Below are positions 33,707 through 46,643 of a stretch of DNA of 64,000 bases, piece after piece (the stretch's first letter is position 1; each line of letters starts with the position of its first letter). Below the pieces are notes generated by a model that had not been told where the DNA came from, ran no database searches, and worked only from the letters and a program-made list of their open reading frames with translations. Origin of the DNA: Culex pipiens pallens (Eukaryota; Arthropoda; Insecta; Diptera; Culicidae). The position numbers and the translations under genes were made by a program. The stretch is taken from the NCBI RefSeq assembly GCF_016801865.2, contig NC_068938.1, positions 1,798,001-1,862,000 on the forward strand, written 5' to 3'.

Positions 33707-35399
33707 TTAGAAACTGATTTCACTCTAACATCAGCGTTCTCTTCCTGCACACAACCACTGTGCAATGTCATGTTTCTGTCGGTTCTGCCCCACATGCAAC
33801 CAAATTGGACCCTCCCCCCGCGAACCTCCTCCTTTTCAAACGCAAATCCCCACACAAAAGGATCTCAATAACCAAAGCGCTCCGAGCACATTTCCATTTT
33901 TATGCTCGCATCCCCAACGAACCAAACCCAAGTCCAAGTCACACACACACACTTTTCAAGATCAAGCACACTGCAGGTTGCGGCGACAAACAAATCGTTG
34001 TGGTTGTTTTGCGTTGACGCATAACAGTTTTTACAAACAAAATGTAACGAAATTTGTCATTACCTACACAAATGTGCGATGTTTTGAAATAAACTTTAAG
34101 GATAGCTTAAGGCCGTAAATGACGTCTTAAACTAATGTTATCCCAAAATCGCATGCGTCAACAGTGCACAACCACCACGAAATGCACACACACGTACAGC
34201 GAGAGCAGCCGCCGTGATGATCTCGCCTCGACCAAAGGGAAAACACGGAGAAAAGTGCAGCAGAAAATGCATTCTTTTAATTTTTTTTCGAAACACCTAT
34301 AATCTGGCATCATAATACTTGCCTAGAAGCAATTGAACAAGTTATGCAGCCCTAGTCGTTTTATTCTCATTATTTATCGCTGCGAAAACATCAAGCGTCG
34401 TCGTCGTTTGGATTTTCTTGCCGGGAAGGCAGCTCTCTTGAAGAGGAAAAAAAAAAACGACGACAACGAAGGAAGAGCAGCAGCAAAAAGGAGCGAAAGG
34501 GAGGGAGGTTTGTGCCTTTGTGCCTTGTTGCACATGCACATTTTCCTCTGCAGGCTTATCCACGTTCATCCGCGTGTGCACGGCAGGCAAAGTGCAGGGT
34601 CGTGCCGCATTTTGCCTGTGAGGCTGTGACCCTCCCCCCTTTCCGTCTTCGCCGATGGACCACCACCCTCCCTCCCTCCCTCAAAATTCCTCTCTAACAC
34701 TGTGGTCAGATTTTGCTTATTTTTAACTCCTTTTTTGCGTTGTGCGTGCCTTCTTCTATTGCGCAAACACACACACGCACACCAACACAGAAAGTTTATA
34801 ATTTTTCGCCCGTTTTTTGCATTCTTTGGTTTTGTTTTCCTCTCCTGCTGAATGGTTCGATTTTTTGTTGTTGTTGTTGCTGCACGTCGTCTTGTGCATA
34901 ATTTTGCTACCACCATTCTCGTATTGAGATGTCAGATCGCGCCGCGGCGCTCACACTGAATGACACACACACACACGCTGGAAGGTGTCACCGTGAGAAG
35001 AAAGGATCGCTGGCTGGAATGCTGAAAGGAATGAGGACGGGAAGTTGTCTAGATTACAATAGGTTGGAGGAAAACATCCTTCAAAACTTGTCTTCCTTTA
35101 TTCAAATTCATCGGATACCTTACACATAAAATAATGTAAAAAAAAAAAACAATCAATAAAGTGATTAAACATGCAAATAGGATCCATCGTCGAATCAGTC
35201 ATGATATTCTAATAGATTTTAGGTCATCCATATAATTGTTGGTCCTGAAGACATTCTTAGAAAAATTTACTAACAAATGGGAAAGTTGAACAAAACCTTC
35301 AGCAGAGTTTATCAATTATTCAGCATCTTATTTGCTAACGTAACCAAATTATTTGTTAGGAAATTGTTAAGTGGAATCAGTCACGTTTATTATTTATAA

Positions 35400-35626
35400 A
35401 AACTTCATCATCCCGGTACGACAATCGAACTCACGAGACTCATGACCTTTGGATTTAAAATCCAGTACGTTGCAATTCGAAACCCATCCTCTACCTGTCA
35501 AAATTCCTAGTGAGCAGATTTACTCTTTGAGGGGATCTGACTTTGCCGAGCCTGACAGGAACCGAACCCATCACCTTCCGCTTACAAGGCGAAGCCCGTA
35601 ACCTCTCGGCAACGGTAGCTCGGCAG
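35400..35626 (-). mobile_element. Twin-like SINE with two tRNA-related regions
   Basis: On the minus strand a tRNA-Thr(TGT)-like unit (35544-35624; perfect GCCGAGC/GCTCGGC acceptor, B-box GGTTCGGTTCC) is followed by a spacer of about 45 bp and a second tRNA-like unit (about 35405-35495; TGGATTTTAAATCCA anticodon arm, GAGTTCGATTGTC T-arm region). Two tRNA-related halves with a short spacer is the layout of the Twin SINE family of Culex pipiens. I found no clear target duplication. Confidence 0.6.
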
Positions 35627-37107
35627 ATTTTAATTTTTTTATCAATTAAAATCAATGCTGGAAAATTTAGATTTTTATCCGTATTATCAGAACGAGCAGT
35701 CTGCAGTTTATTGGTTTGTGTTTCAACTTCAAAACTCAATCCCTCAATTCGTTTTACCTTCCACATAAAAGTTCAATCAACGCGTTCTCACGGAACCAAA
35801 CGTTTTATATCCGGGGGGACGTAAACGCTTCGCGTTCACCACTCAGGACACTCGGGTCGTCGTGGGACCCCCACACCTTCGTGATGTTGTTGTTATGTTT
35901 TTTTTGCGGCGCGTCGAATATCTCATTCCAATTCGGCGCGAGAACTGGCCGGACGCGGACAACCCATCAATCTCCGTGCGCCAACAAGGGACCTCTCTTT
36001 TTTTAGTACCCTCCCAGACGACCTGGACGGCTCTGGTGACCACTTTATGGACCCCCGCGCGCAGCACTCGCTTGCGGTGGATGACAGTTCTAAAGTTCTT
36101 CAGGGTTCACCGGGAAGTGTCCTCCCTCGGTTGAGGTTCCTCGCGCGGTGAGTGATTTTTATTGCAACCACCAGCACCACGCGAGATTGGTCCTGTTTGG
36201 TGTGTTTTATTTTTATAGCAAAATAAACCGAACATCGAAAGGGAAATAAAGCGAGCCTTGGTCGTACGATAATTTATACGAATCGCGGGATTGAAGAAAG
36301 TGCTAGTAGATCTGCGCTGCGAGTGAGTGTCGTGTAGAACCGTCATCGACGTCAGCGCTGGGACGTGAAATGTGTTCGCAGTTTTATATTGTTATGACCT
36401 CGGTGCACGATGCTTGTTTGCATAAACATTCATCAGCTGCAGGAGGGATGCTGCTGCTGAAGTAAAGTCATAAAAGCTGGAAAATGTTCAAATTTATTCA
36501 AGCGATCATATCACCAGCTGCTTCCTCGGCGCAAGTCGAGGAGTCTATTTCTCGACTCTAAACGTTTCCTGCAATTATTTGCTCAAAACTTGCAGCCGGA
36601 TCAGGCCTGATGGTGTGAGTGTTTGCTGAAAAGTTGTGAACAGATTAAATCACCCAACTAAATACCAAACACCACCACCACACGCCGTTTAGGGGGGATC
36701 TTCTGCAGCAGCAGCACTTTTTTAATGATTAAACGTTTAAAGAAAAACAATTTTGCAAACAGCAGCAGTAGCACCAGCCAGCATCACTTTGAGAAACAGA
36801 AGAGGGAAGTAATCGAACCTTCGAACAACAATCATCCTCTTACACGAGAAGCACTGATTGCTGCCGATACTTCTGCCTCCCCCCACCTCAATGCTACCCC
36901 CCCCCCCCCTTCAGTAGCATTTCGGTTGTATTCCAAGAAGTGTGTCTGTCTGTGTGCTGCTGATGGTGGCACAGCACAGTAACAGAGCGAAAAATGTGTA
37001 ATTTTTAAATTAACGAAGAAAAACAATCAGCAAAAAAAGGCGAACCTCTCTTTCTGCTTCTACCTGCGCGCTTATTACCTCTCAACCGTAGCAGAAGAGC
37101 ACGGGGC

Positions 37108-37135
37108 CCCCGTACGTACGTACGTACGTACGGGG
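37108..37135. repeat. 28-bp perfect palindrome, CCCC(GTAC)5GGGG
   Basis: Four C, five GTAC units and four G make a fully self-complementary sequence. It can form a cruciform or slip as a microsatellite. Confidence 0.9.
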
Positions 37136-37865
37136 AACTCATCAGCAGCTGTTGGGTCAGCAGCAGCACCAACTCCAACAACTCGCCAAAGAGAGGAAAC
37201 GCCATTGAGACTGCAATCACACACTCACTTCTGGGTTTGCTGCAGCTGAGATATCTAGAGCACTCTGGCTGCGGGCGCGATTTTCCGTGCGAAAGAAGAC
37301 CCCCTTCGGGGGGGGCATCATCATCGGTAGTAGAAGAAGCGCGTTTGTCCCTGAACGGTAGTAGGTACTCTGTGGACCAATTTCTGGTGGCTGTGAACAG
37401 AGGAGTAGCGCGCGTCAACAACGCGCTGCTTTTCGGGCCAAGAGTCGTTCAAGCCTTTTCTGGTGCAAGAAACGTAGTTTTTTTTCTCACGAAATCGTTG
37501 TTCCAATCTGCAAGTGTAATCGAGCTAGAGTGGAACTAGGAAAGAGGCGGTTGGTGCTAAATGGCTCATCATTGCTGGTTTTGGCGCAAATATTGGCAGG
37601 TTGAATTGGCCGTTGATGACCATCTTGGAAGATAAATATTGGGAAATGGTTCAGCCTGCCAAAGAAGTCACTTTTTTGTGTTTCTTCAGTCAACGACGAA
37701 ACAAGATCGACTCTGTTGAAAATTTAATAAATGTAAATTCTTTTTTAAAGATAAACAACAAAATTAGGGTTGCCATCAGATTTTGATTTTCATATTACCG
37801 GTTTTCTCCCGAGACCAGAAATGTTTTTTCCCAGAAAGTTTTTACATCAAATAACAATGTTTTTT

Positions 37866-38617
37866 GCCTTCCTCACCTCAATGAGGAAAAGCTATAAAAT
37901 CACTCGAAAAATGAACTTCTTTATTTGACTTTGTAGACCCACCTTCACGTATACCTATCGACACGGAATCAAATTCTGAACAAATGGCTGTGCGTGTGTA
38001 TGTCTGTAAGTCCCTGCACCGAAAAATATGCACACGATTATCTCCGGATTGGCTGAACCGATTTGGACCGTGTTGGTCTCATTCGATCCGTCTTGGGGTC
38101 CCACAAGACCTTAGTTAATATTATGAAGTTTTGTAAAGTACTTCAAAAGTTATGCTAAAAAACGAATTAAGCTAAACTTCTGAAGGGTGGTTTTTGAAAG
38201 AAACCCCGTCATGCTATATATTGTTAGAAAGGTATTTGAGAGACATTTCCAACGCATTCAAAAGATTGATACTCTGACAACTCAATCAAAAGTTATGATC
38301 ACTTTAGTGATATTCATACACTTTTTCAGGCAGGATCTCAAATATTTTGATGAAAAAGTTGTCCGGATCTATCATGCGACCCATCGTTGGATAGGTAATC
38401 AAAAAACCTTTCCAACGAGCCCAAAAGATTGAAGATCTGACAACCTTATCAAAAGTTATGAGTACTTTAGTGTTTTCAATACGCTTTTTTTGATGCTGGA
38501 TCTCGGATATTTTGATAAAACGAAGTTTTATTTATTCACTTTTTTGAAGCTGTGTAGTGTATTCACTTTTATGAATGCAATGAAGGCACCAACCACCTAA
38601 AGGTGGATTAAGTAACG
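37866..38617 (+). repeat. GCCTTCCTCAC dispersed repeat, copy 1
   Basis: Opens GCCTTCCTCACCTCAATGAG and closes AAGGTGGATTAAGTAACG, with CCCACCTTCACGTATACC, GATCCGTCTTGGGGTCCCAC and AAAAGTTATGCTAAAAAACG between. It contains internal subrepeats (CATCGTTGG, AGGTAATC, AAAGATTGA). Non-coding. I associate this family with Culex genomes from memory. Confidence 0.7.
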
Positions 38618-38622
38618 TTTTT

Positions 38623-39085
38623 TAACATTCCAACGCCCAAGGCTCCAAAAAAGTTGGAACGGTAACTTCAAGCATAACTCAACCAATTAAGATGATTCTT
38701 CTTTCCAGTGATTTGTTAGGATGTCTAGATGACTCTAGAACTTTGCAGAACTTAATTTGATCAAATCTGTAATTTTTGCGATAAAAAACATCGTTCCAAC
38801 TTTTTTTTTCGCATGCAAAAAAAAAATCACCAAAAATTCCGCGGAGCCAGTCAATTTAAAAAAGGTGGAACGGTGTTTTCGGTCGCAGAAATTATAGATT
38901 TGTTCAAATCAAGTTCTGCAAAATTTTAGGATCATCTAGACATTCTTACAAATCACTGGAAACAATAATCGTCCCTATTAGTTGAGTAATGCCCAAGAAC
39001 CAGCGAGTTGAAGTTACCGTTCCACCTTTTTTGGGAGGCTTGGGCGTCCGTGTATGCCGGACATGCGTTGGGCGTTCCAGTGTTA
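38623..39085. mobile_element. Fold-back element 4 with TAACA termini
   Basis: Ends TAACATTCCAACGCCCA (38623) and TGGGCGTTCCAGTGTTA (ending 39085). Inside, GTTGGAACGGTAACTTCAA pairs with TTGAAGTTACCGTTCCACC, and pairing continues to the ATCGTTCCA / TGGAACGGTG inner ends around about 38850. The right arm carries about 30 extra bases (TCCGTGTATGCCGGACATGC and flank). It abuts the dispersed repeat ending at 38617. Confidence 0.75.
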
Positions 39086-39294
39086 ATCTCATTTCAATAT
39101 CAGATCGAGAAAACATAGCTTGATTTAAAAAAAAAACTCGTTTTTCTGTTTTTGTCCAACATTAAAAAAAAGGAAAATTTAACAGAAAGCTGATCCAAGT
39201 GAGCAAATAACCAAAATAGTTAACTTAAAATTTCAAAAAAAAAATCAGCTTCAAAATTTTTTACTATTTTTAAAACAAATAAGACTTAACTTAG

Positions 39295-39515
39295 TTTTAA
39301 GACCACATTTCATGGCCAAAATAATTTCCTCAATAAATTTGATCAATATTATGCCATATTTGCTTAAATAAAAATTGGGTTATGAATATTTTATTGTTTT
39401 TCTCGGAAGGGTATACCAATAATTACAAAAATCAACATTGAATTGAGTCTTTTAGAGTTTTATTATAATAACAACATTTTATGGCTAAAATTTTCCCATA
39501 GTTCAAACTACGTAC
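39295..39515 (-). repeat. Inverted copies of the 28.7-kb AT-rich repeat
   Basis: AGACCACATTTCATGGCCAA and AACATTTTATGGCTAAAATT followed by CCATAGTTC are complements of the 28.75- and 29.05-kb units, again as a pair about 160 bp apart. Confidence 0.4.
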
Positions 39516-41944
39516 AAAAACAAATATTTTTACAAAAATAATAACAAATTGAGTTTTGGAAAAAAGCTGCCAGATTAAGCGAAAAAAAACTGGCCTAGCT
39601 AAAAAAAAATGCTGCAAATACCAGCAACATTTCTACTGATTTGGCGATGGATGGATGGATGAATGGAAATCTTTCAAATACATAATACCAGTTTTAATGT
39701 TTATGACAATTTTAACGTTTATGACTTCCTGGACAGAGTTTTCAAAAGCCTGTCAATACTTTTGATAAATAATACATTTTAACTATTCGTAACTAAAATT
39801 CGGGCTGCTAGATAAAACCCTGCCAAGCTTAACCAAAGTAATTCAAAAGTAGTTCAAATTTCCACCGATTTTGTTCTCATCTGGCTGCGCCAGGTCGCCC
39901 AGCTGTTTCGATGACGAAATCGAATAAAATTAATACAAATAAAGTCAGCAAAACCCAAGACACCACACGAGTCTGCCCAAACCCATTCCCAATCGATACC
40001 AAACATAGCGCTCTTTGGCAAGTAGCTCTTGCTGGTAACGCCGCGAGACGACCGCGCAAAACCACGTGAAAGTGAAAAATTATATTCTTTACCCCGGGGT
40101 TGATGCTGAACGAATCCGAACCGTGGTGGCCGGGGAGTGGTTCGGAGCCGGGTTTCACGAGCCTCCACGAGGTCTGCAAATCCCACCGAAAGCTCAGACA
40201 TTTTGTTTTCATGTGAATGTCTCTCCTCTAACTCACCTATTTGATCTTTTTTTTTTGTTTGCTGGTTGCCAAGATTCGACGTCGTCGGTTGAGGGGGGAA
40301 AAAAAGTCAAGATCTACGACCACACCGACGGTGGAAAAACACCGGGACTAGAAATGTATGTTACCAAACACATCTCTTGGGAGACCGGAGAGGGAGAGAT
40401 TTCTATGCAGCTTTATTGATTTTCCCGGGGACACAGAGCTAGCAAAAAAAGTCGGTTGAGGGAAAAGGAGTTATGAGCTCACAGGGCAATTCTCCAACTG
40501 TTTGATCCAATCAGCCCTCGACGATCACACGACTCGAAACAAATTGAAAACTGGTAGCAAGAAGGGGAAGAAAATGCTGTTGGCAACCCCGAGAAAGGCA
40601 AATAGACATTAGTTTATGCTTGTGATAAGGGAACTCGAACCCAGAAAAATCTAAAATTCAAACACAACTTCATATTTGAGCAGTTCTTTGAACCTCGCCC
40701 GGAATGCTGAACGAAAAGTGAAAATTCATTTTCCCACTCGTTACACGGTGTGGTGCGCGGTCCTTCTGTTCTGCAATACCCGTGAAATGGACTGTTGTTC
40801 CGCTTGGAATCTCTACACATCGCCGAACCCGGGGCCACCACCTTCTTCTACCAACAACATCCAACAGCAACAATTGCCGGCGTGATTGCCGTTCAGCGAG
40901 AGGATTTATTGTTGATTTATCCTCACTTTGCTCGCGCCCGATTCACAATCATTTGTGAATACTGTGGAATTTGTTGCAAATAGGCTGGGAATCGAGAAGG
41001 GGGAAGCAGCAAAAATACATAGACCAGCTTATTGCGGGCTTTGAGTACAACAAATGCATTATTTAAATGATATTTAACGTGATCGTTAGGCTTCGATTGT
41101 TATTATCGCACAGCCGTCTTTTTCTTCATATTATTTTTAAGTAAGAAGGTTCGTTGCTTGGTCGTCGTCGTCGTTCAAGTCACCACGATTTCGTGCGCTG
41201 TTGGTTCGTTTTTTGCGCTTATTTTTCGAGGGAGCAACGAGTTTAAAAAAACTGGTCCCCGCGACACGCCGCCGCGGAGTTTGCTCTAAAACCAACCACC
41301 GCAAACTGTTTAAGGTCTCGCCGCGGTAAGGTTAGGTATGTACTTTGCCAGTTTCGTTTTATTATTACTTTAATAAAGCGATCATGATTTGACCCGAAAA
41401 AAGACCCACGGGGGTACCTGAAGGCCCCCTTGCAGCCAGTTTCAATCAGCCAGGGCTTAGAAGGCAGCTTGCAGCTTTTGGAACATTATTGTGCTAAAGT
41501 CTTCACTCACTTGAACGGGCGGCTTGAACGGCCATTGTTGGCTGTGGCATATTTTTTTCAGAAGTTGGCAGCTCGAAAGCTCACGGCTTTCGACAACGCG
41601 CGCGCCTTGCAATGGGATCAAGGATTGTTTGTGTGACGCGAGAAATATGCAAAGAGAAGGGCGATTCACTAAACATATGAATATTTCTGTGGGTTATTTT
41701 TCTGTTTTGTTAGTTAGATGCTCCTTCCCTCATGTGTTTGGGTTTGTCTCGTGAGGTGCCCTAACGATTACAGGTAGCACAACACTTGAAAGTTCAACAA
41801 GGTAACATACATTTGCTTTTGTAAATTACATGCACAGAAATTTATTGAAAATATTGTAAATAAGTATAGTCTCGTCTCAGTTTTAGGTCCAAATTTTCAA
41901 CTTGTATGTCGGTATGTGAATGTGTTTAACAGTGTTTAAATTAA
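39516..41944. other. Intronic GC-richer island
   Basis: 39630-41760 has (GATG)n at 39645-39661, (GTC)n at 41161-41175 and a CGCGACACGCCGCCGCGGAG patch near 41260. No supported gene. Confidence 0.35.
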
Positions 41945-42433
41945 ATGAATTCTTCTCAATTAGACCTCCTAGACCCACCTTCATGTATACCTATCGACTC
42001 AGAATCAAATTCTGAACAAATGTCTGTGTGTGTGGTGGGATGTTGATCAAAAAATTGTCACTCGATTATCTCGACATTGGTTGAACCGATTTTGTCCGTT
42101 TTGGCGTCGTTCGATCCGTCTTGGGGTCCCATAAGTCGCTATTAAAAATTATGCAGTTTAGTTAAGTACTTCAAAAGTTATGCTAAAAAACGATTTTAAC
42201 AAAAGTCCGGAAGATTGTAAAAAGGGTGGTTTTTGTAAGAAAACCCGTCATGCTATACATTTTCAGAAAGGTATTTAAAAGACCTTTCCAATGCGTCAAA
42301 GACATTGAAGATCTGACAAATCTATCAAAAGTTATAAGCACTTAAGTGTTATTTATACGCTTTTTGCATTTTGGGTATCACCCCTTAAATGTGAGGAAGG
42401 CGCCAACCACCTAAGGGTGGATTAAGTAACGTT
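41945..42433 (+). repeat. GCCTTCCTCAC dispersed repeat, copy 2 (5'-truncated)
   Basis: Matches copy 1 from CCCACCTTCATGTATACC through GATCCGTCTTGGGGTCCC to GTGAGGAAGGCGCCAACC and GGTGGATTAAGTAACG. The first 40 or so bases are missing. GTGAGGAAGGC here is the inverted partner of the GCCTTCCTCAC opening. Confidence 0.7.
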
Positions 42434-42639
42434 TTTTTTAATTTTAAAATTGTTTTAAGAGGGAAAAGAACCCCTGCAAAACAATTAATCGGAACGCCCA
42501 ACATCTTGAAATATCCAAAACAAGTGTTTTATTTAAGCCCTTTTCAAATGTTAGTTGCTTCTAAAATTTTGAAATTATTTTTAATAGAAAAAAGGTAAAA
42601 AAAATCACAATGGCTGATTTTTTACTATGACAGACATTG

Positions 42640-42872
42640 CGAGACTAACTCGAAAACACTAAAAAAAAATTAACTGAATTTAAACATTAAGAGACTGTAT
42701 CTCAGTAACCAGCTTTCCGACCAAAAGGCAAAATTGTAGAAATTTTCCTTTTCCTTAAAAAAAATATATTTAAATTGCAAAACTAACTTGAAAACGTGAT
42801 CTTCTTCAAAAAATGTGTAAAAATCATTTTCGATTGCAAATTTGATTTACGTCTAGAAATTTTGTTTGACAT
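42640..42872 (+). repeat. Second diverged fragment related to fold-back element 1
   Basis: Contains TATCTCAGTAACCAG, AACTTGAAAACG and CGATTGCAAATTTGATTTAC, phrases shared in order with the 12.1-14.0 kb palindrome arm. Degenerate; boundaries uncertain. Confidence 0.35.
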
Positions 42873-42874
42873 TA

Positions 42875-43360
42875 TTCGCTTAAAGACAGTGATTTTAGCT
42901 GATTGCAGACTGGATTTCGTCATGTGTATGTTACGATATCTCTAGCTCTGGCTGCTTAGGAATTGGTAATTCACAGCAAAAAAAGTTGAATTTTTGGAAG
43001 GTTGAAAATTTGGTAGGCTGAAAATTCTCTCTTTTTTGAGTAATTTTACATAAGAAATGTGTAAAAATGTGAGCCTGATGAATATTCATCAAAAACTGAT
43101 GAATACTCATCAATTTCTGATGTAATATTAAACATTTTTTGACACAAAATCTGTCACCATTTTCTGATGAATATTACCATCATTTTTTTCTGTGTTGGGA
43201 ATGAAACCAAATCCAGAACAGATATTCAACAGGGTCAAAGAAAGGGATTTGGAAGAGGGGAAGTATTGATGCACTCTGTTTAGAGGATAAGGGAAAATCT
43301 CCACGGTATCTCCAAGTAAGTTTCGCTTACAGGTGGGCAGTTTTTAGGAAGGTATCGCAT
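42875..43360 (-). mobile_element. Copy of the 50.5-kb SINE body, interrupted by a MITE
   Basis: GTGATTTTAGCTGATTGCAG through CTTAGGAATTGGTAATT, then the 42972-43194 MITE, then GGGAATGAAACCAAATCC through AAAATCTCCACGGTATCTCC and AGTTTCGCTTAC, parallel to 50455-50740. The tRNA head is absent, so it is a 5'-truncated copy. Confidence 0.65.
42972..43194. mobile_element. CACAG-ended MITE inserted in a SINE-type repeat
   Basis: Ends CACAGCAAAAAAAG and TTTTTTTCTGTG. TT flanks both sides (42970-42971, 43195-43196). The related repeat at about 50.54 kb reads GATAATTGGGAATAG across the site without the insert, which fixes the 223-bp boundaries. Interior includes GATGAATATTCATC palindromes. Confidence 0.8.
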
Positions 43361-46300
43361 ATCGCAAATTTGTTTAAATTTGAATGAAATCAATACATCA
43401 ATCGAAGGGGGTAATCTTCCGAATTAATCAATAAATTCAATGATCGATTGCTTATGATTTTTTACAAATTACACAAGCTCTAAGCTACTCCTAATTTGTG
43501 AGATGATGGTTTCATCCGATTACAGAATAACGTTAAGACGGCGACGATCTATTGTATTTCATTGAACTACGTCACGTAATGGGGACATTTAAGAAGGGTC
43601 ATTTCGTTAAAATGCAGAAAACCTGCTATAAGGTCACATCAAACATACAAGAGCATTAATTTGTCTGAACTTTATATAGCAAAAAAAAAACAATGTTTTG
43701 AATTGGTTACATCTTGATTGATACTTCATAGAAACAAACCGTTTTGAAATAAAACGAATTTTTAATAATTACATTGACCTTCGTAAATATGTTTCTTCAC
43801 TGAAACCTCTAACATCCCTCCCAAGTGACACATTCATACCAAATATGTCCATCCATCGATCGACATTCCAGCCGACCAGTTCGTTGGCCGCACCGTTGGA
43901 TAGCACGTCACGTCGCCACCACAACATGGAAATCGTGACGTTGAAAAGCGCAATTTTTGACATTAAAGCTTTTTAATCCTTCACGCAGCCGCGGCGGCAA
44001 TAACAACTGTTAAATGGACCATATGAGATTAACCTACTTATTTTGCTCTCTCGCGGCAGCTCCCAAAAATAGAAAACCCAAACCATCTTTCAGCCTTATT
44101 TCGCGCGCCAGTGGTGTATTTGTGTCCAACACTAAAGAGCCCTCGGAAGAGAGTTGAGGCCGAACGAACGAACGAAAAAAAAAAAACAATATTCAAAACG
44201 TAAAACTTCTGACTGACACACACTCACTCCCTAATCTCAAATCTCACATCAAGAGCTTAGAGGCTGACGATGCTGATGCTGCATTGGGGTCCAAAACATC
44301 AACATCAACAACAACAACAACACGAAATCAAGGCATCAGAGAAATGGAAATCGCGCTGGACCCTTTCGGAGATCTGTCCGTGTGTGTCAGTTTGGTTGTT
44401 GTTGTTGGCAATTTCTCCATTTCTTCTAACACACTTGATTGCTGAGCATCCATCCACGCACGCAGCATCTTTCTCTCTTTTCTGGACCCCCAAACAGACA
44501 CACTCACACACACGCGAATGCGGAAAAAAGAGCACACACCAGCAGGGGGGACTTCTGCGTTCGTTCCTTCGTGATGGTGACGTGTTTCTTTTTTTTTATG
44601 AAACATTTATGTATTTATATATACTTTGCATGAGTGTTTTTTTTTCTTTTTTGCCTGTCGCCTCTGCTTTGTGTTTCTTTTCTAGAAGAAGCACCGAAAA
44701 GAGATGCTCGAAATGGTCCATGGAGAAGAAAAAAAAAACATTTTCTGGATGGATAAATCTGGGGTTAATAGACACACAGCTTAAGTCCGGGAAGGTCTGC
44801 AGAGCAAACAGCTCGTGTCCATGCTAGAAATAGTCTAATACACACGGTGGGGAAGCATGGTCCATTGGATGCTGAGAGCTAGAGAATTGTTGTTAGAATA
44901 ATAATTTTGCATTAGATTCATTCTACAAAACTATAAACTAAAAAATTGTTATTTCCAACCAAAGACTTGAGAGAATGTTTGATAAAATCTGGTATGATAA
45001 TTTGCTGAATCTTATTAAAATATTCCCGATAAACTTTTCCCAAATCTGACGCTTCCTACACAAATGTCAGCTCAAATCGCCCCTCAAACGAGCTGATAGT
45101 GTCGAGCTCGACGAGCCACTTGCTCGTAAAGGCTCCCATCCCGAAAAAACGAAGAGATAAAAAATGCACGAAATTTACGGTTCATAAATTAAATTAACAC
45201 ACCAGAAAATCTGACGGAATGCTATCGACTTTCGGAAACTGATGCTTCTCGAGCTCGAACGATGCAAACACAACACAATAATAACAAAAAAGTTCGCATC
45301 TTCGGCCGGTGTGCCACCATCAGCAGCAGAGCGAGTGAGAGGGAGTGAGCGGAATTATTCCATTATTCAATCTGATAAAATATATTAAAAAAATGAATTC
45401 ATCTGTAGCAAACGAGAGAGGAGCCCAACCCGAAGAACCGTTCGTTCTCCCTCCTTCTTCTCTCGCACGTCCGAAAACGATGACCACCACAAGTCAATCG
45501 GTCATTTGCATACCGAACAGCGTCGAAACAACATTTTAATTGCATTTCTCTGTGCTGCACTTCCTTTCCCTCTTCCCCTCCCTCCCTCGCTCAACATCAA
45601 ATTCTACCGCCCAGGACCCCCTTTGTACACCTTGTTGTTGGCGGCCTCCGAAAACAATATACAATAATTTGTTGCAAACGCGAGCGAAAAAGGGGGGCAA
45701 AAAAACGCGATCGCAAAATTTTATTTTTAATTTCACACACAATGTTGCGGGAGCGCGCGCGCGGCGGCGGAAAATTTGAATATCGAATGCTGGGCGGGGG
45801 GAGACTGATCAAACAGGCATCGATTTGGCCGGCCGAGCCGGCGTGGAAACTGTATTTATGTATTTGCTACGCGCGAAAGATTGGACGAGAACTGTTTCGA
45901 GAGAGCATCTCTGACAGCGGATTGTTGGGAGATCCCTGAAGGGAGGGCATGGCGAGAAAATATGTTCAAATTATTTGCAAAATTATTAAAAATATTGCTT
46001 TTAAAAAAAATCAGTTGCACAGCTGTTTTGTTGTTTCCAGTTTTTTTTCTATTTTTTAAAATAAATTTTAGAACATTTCATGATGCATGTGAATTAATTA
46101 TCTAATTTGGCATTTCATTTGTTTACTAAAATTTGTTCGATTCCAAATATTTTTCAAGGTTTCATTAAGATTAGCGTAAATTTTTCTCGGGTTCAGAATT
46201 TTTCGGGAAACGGAAAAAATATTTTTAGAGTCATGGAAAATCCCGGAATATTTTTTTAATGGTCATGAAAACATTTGTAAAGTTTTTAAAGCTTGAAATC

Positions 46301-46403
46301 ATGAAAAATCATCACAATTAATTGGTGATCTAGACTACTTTCTTAATAGTGCCAGTAGTTTTTAGATACCTTAAACCCATTTTAAATGGAAAATTTTATA
46401 TCT
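43361..46403. other. Intronic stretch, GC-richer 44.0-45.9 kb
   Basis: Contains (CAA)n at 44304-44322, a GCGCGCGCGCGGCGGCGG patch near 45752 and T-runs. The 185-codon frame at 44270-44827 is low-complexity and not called. No repeat family recognised. Confidence 0.35.
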
Positions 46404-46643
46404 ACACGCAGAAAAATAAGGCATATTTGAATCAACAAAACATTTTGTTGTTTTGAAAATCAAGAATTTTGTTGAATCAACGCTAAACGTCAAAGCAACT
46501 TTTTCAAAACTACAAAAGATTTTTGTGGAATTGAGAAAATCAAGGTTTGTTTCAACGCAAAATCGGCGTTGATTATATTCAACAAAATTTTTGTTGAATC
46601 AAACCTCGTACAGGCTGATTCTACATAATATTTTTCTGCGTGT
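46404..46643. mobile_element. 240-bp MITE with ACACGCAGAAAAATA ends
   Basis: ACACGCAGAAAAATA (46404) is matched by inverted TATTTTTCTGCGTGT (ending 46643). TCT flanks both sides (46401-46403, 46644-46646). The interior has several inverted TTGTTGAATCAA / TTGATTCAACAA-type words. Confidence 0.7.

Noticed and set aside
44270..44827. 185-codon + frame
   Set aside because: Built from CAA repeats, T-runs and mixed sequence; no recognisable domain and competing frames on the minus strand.
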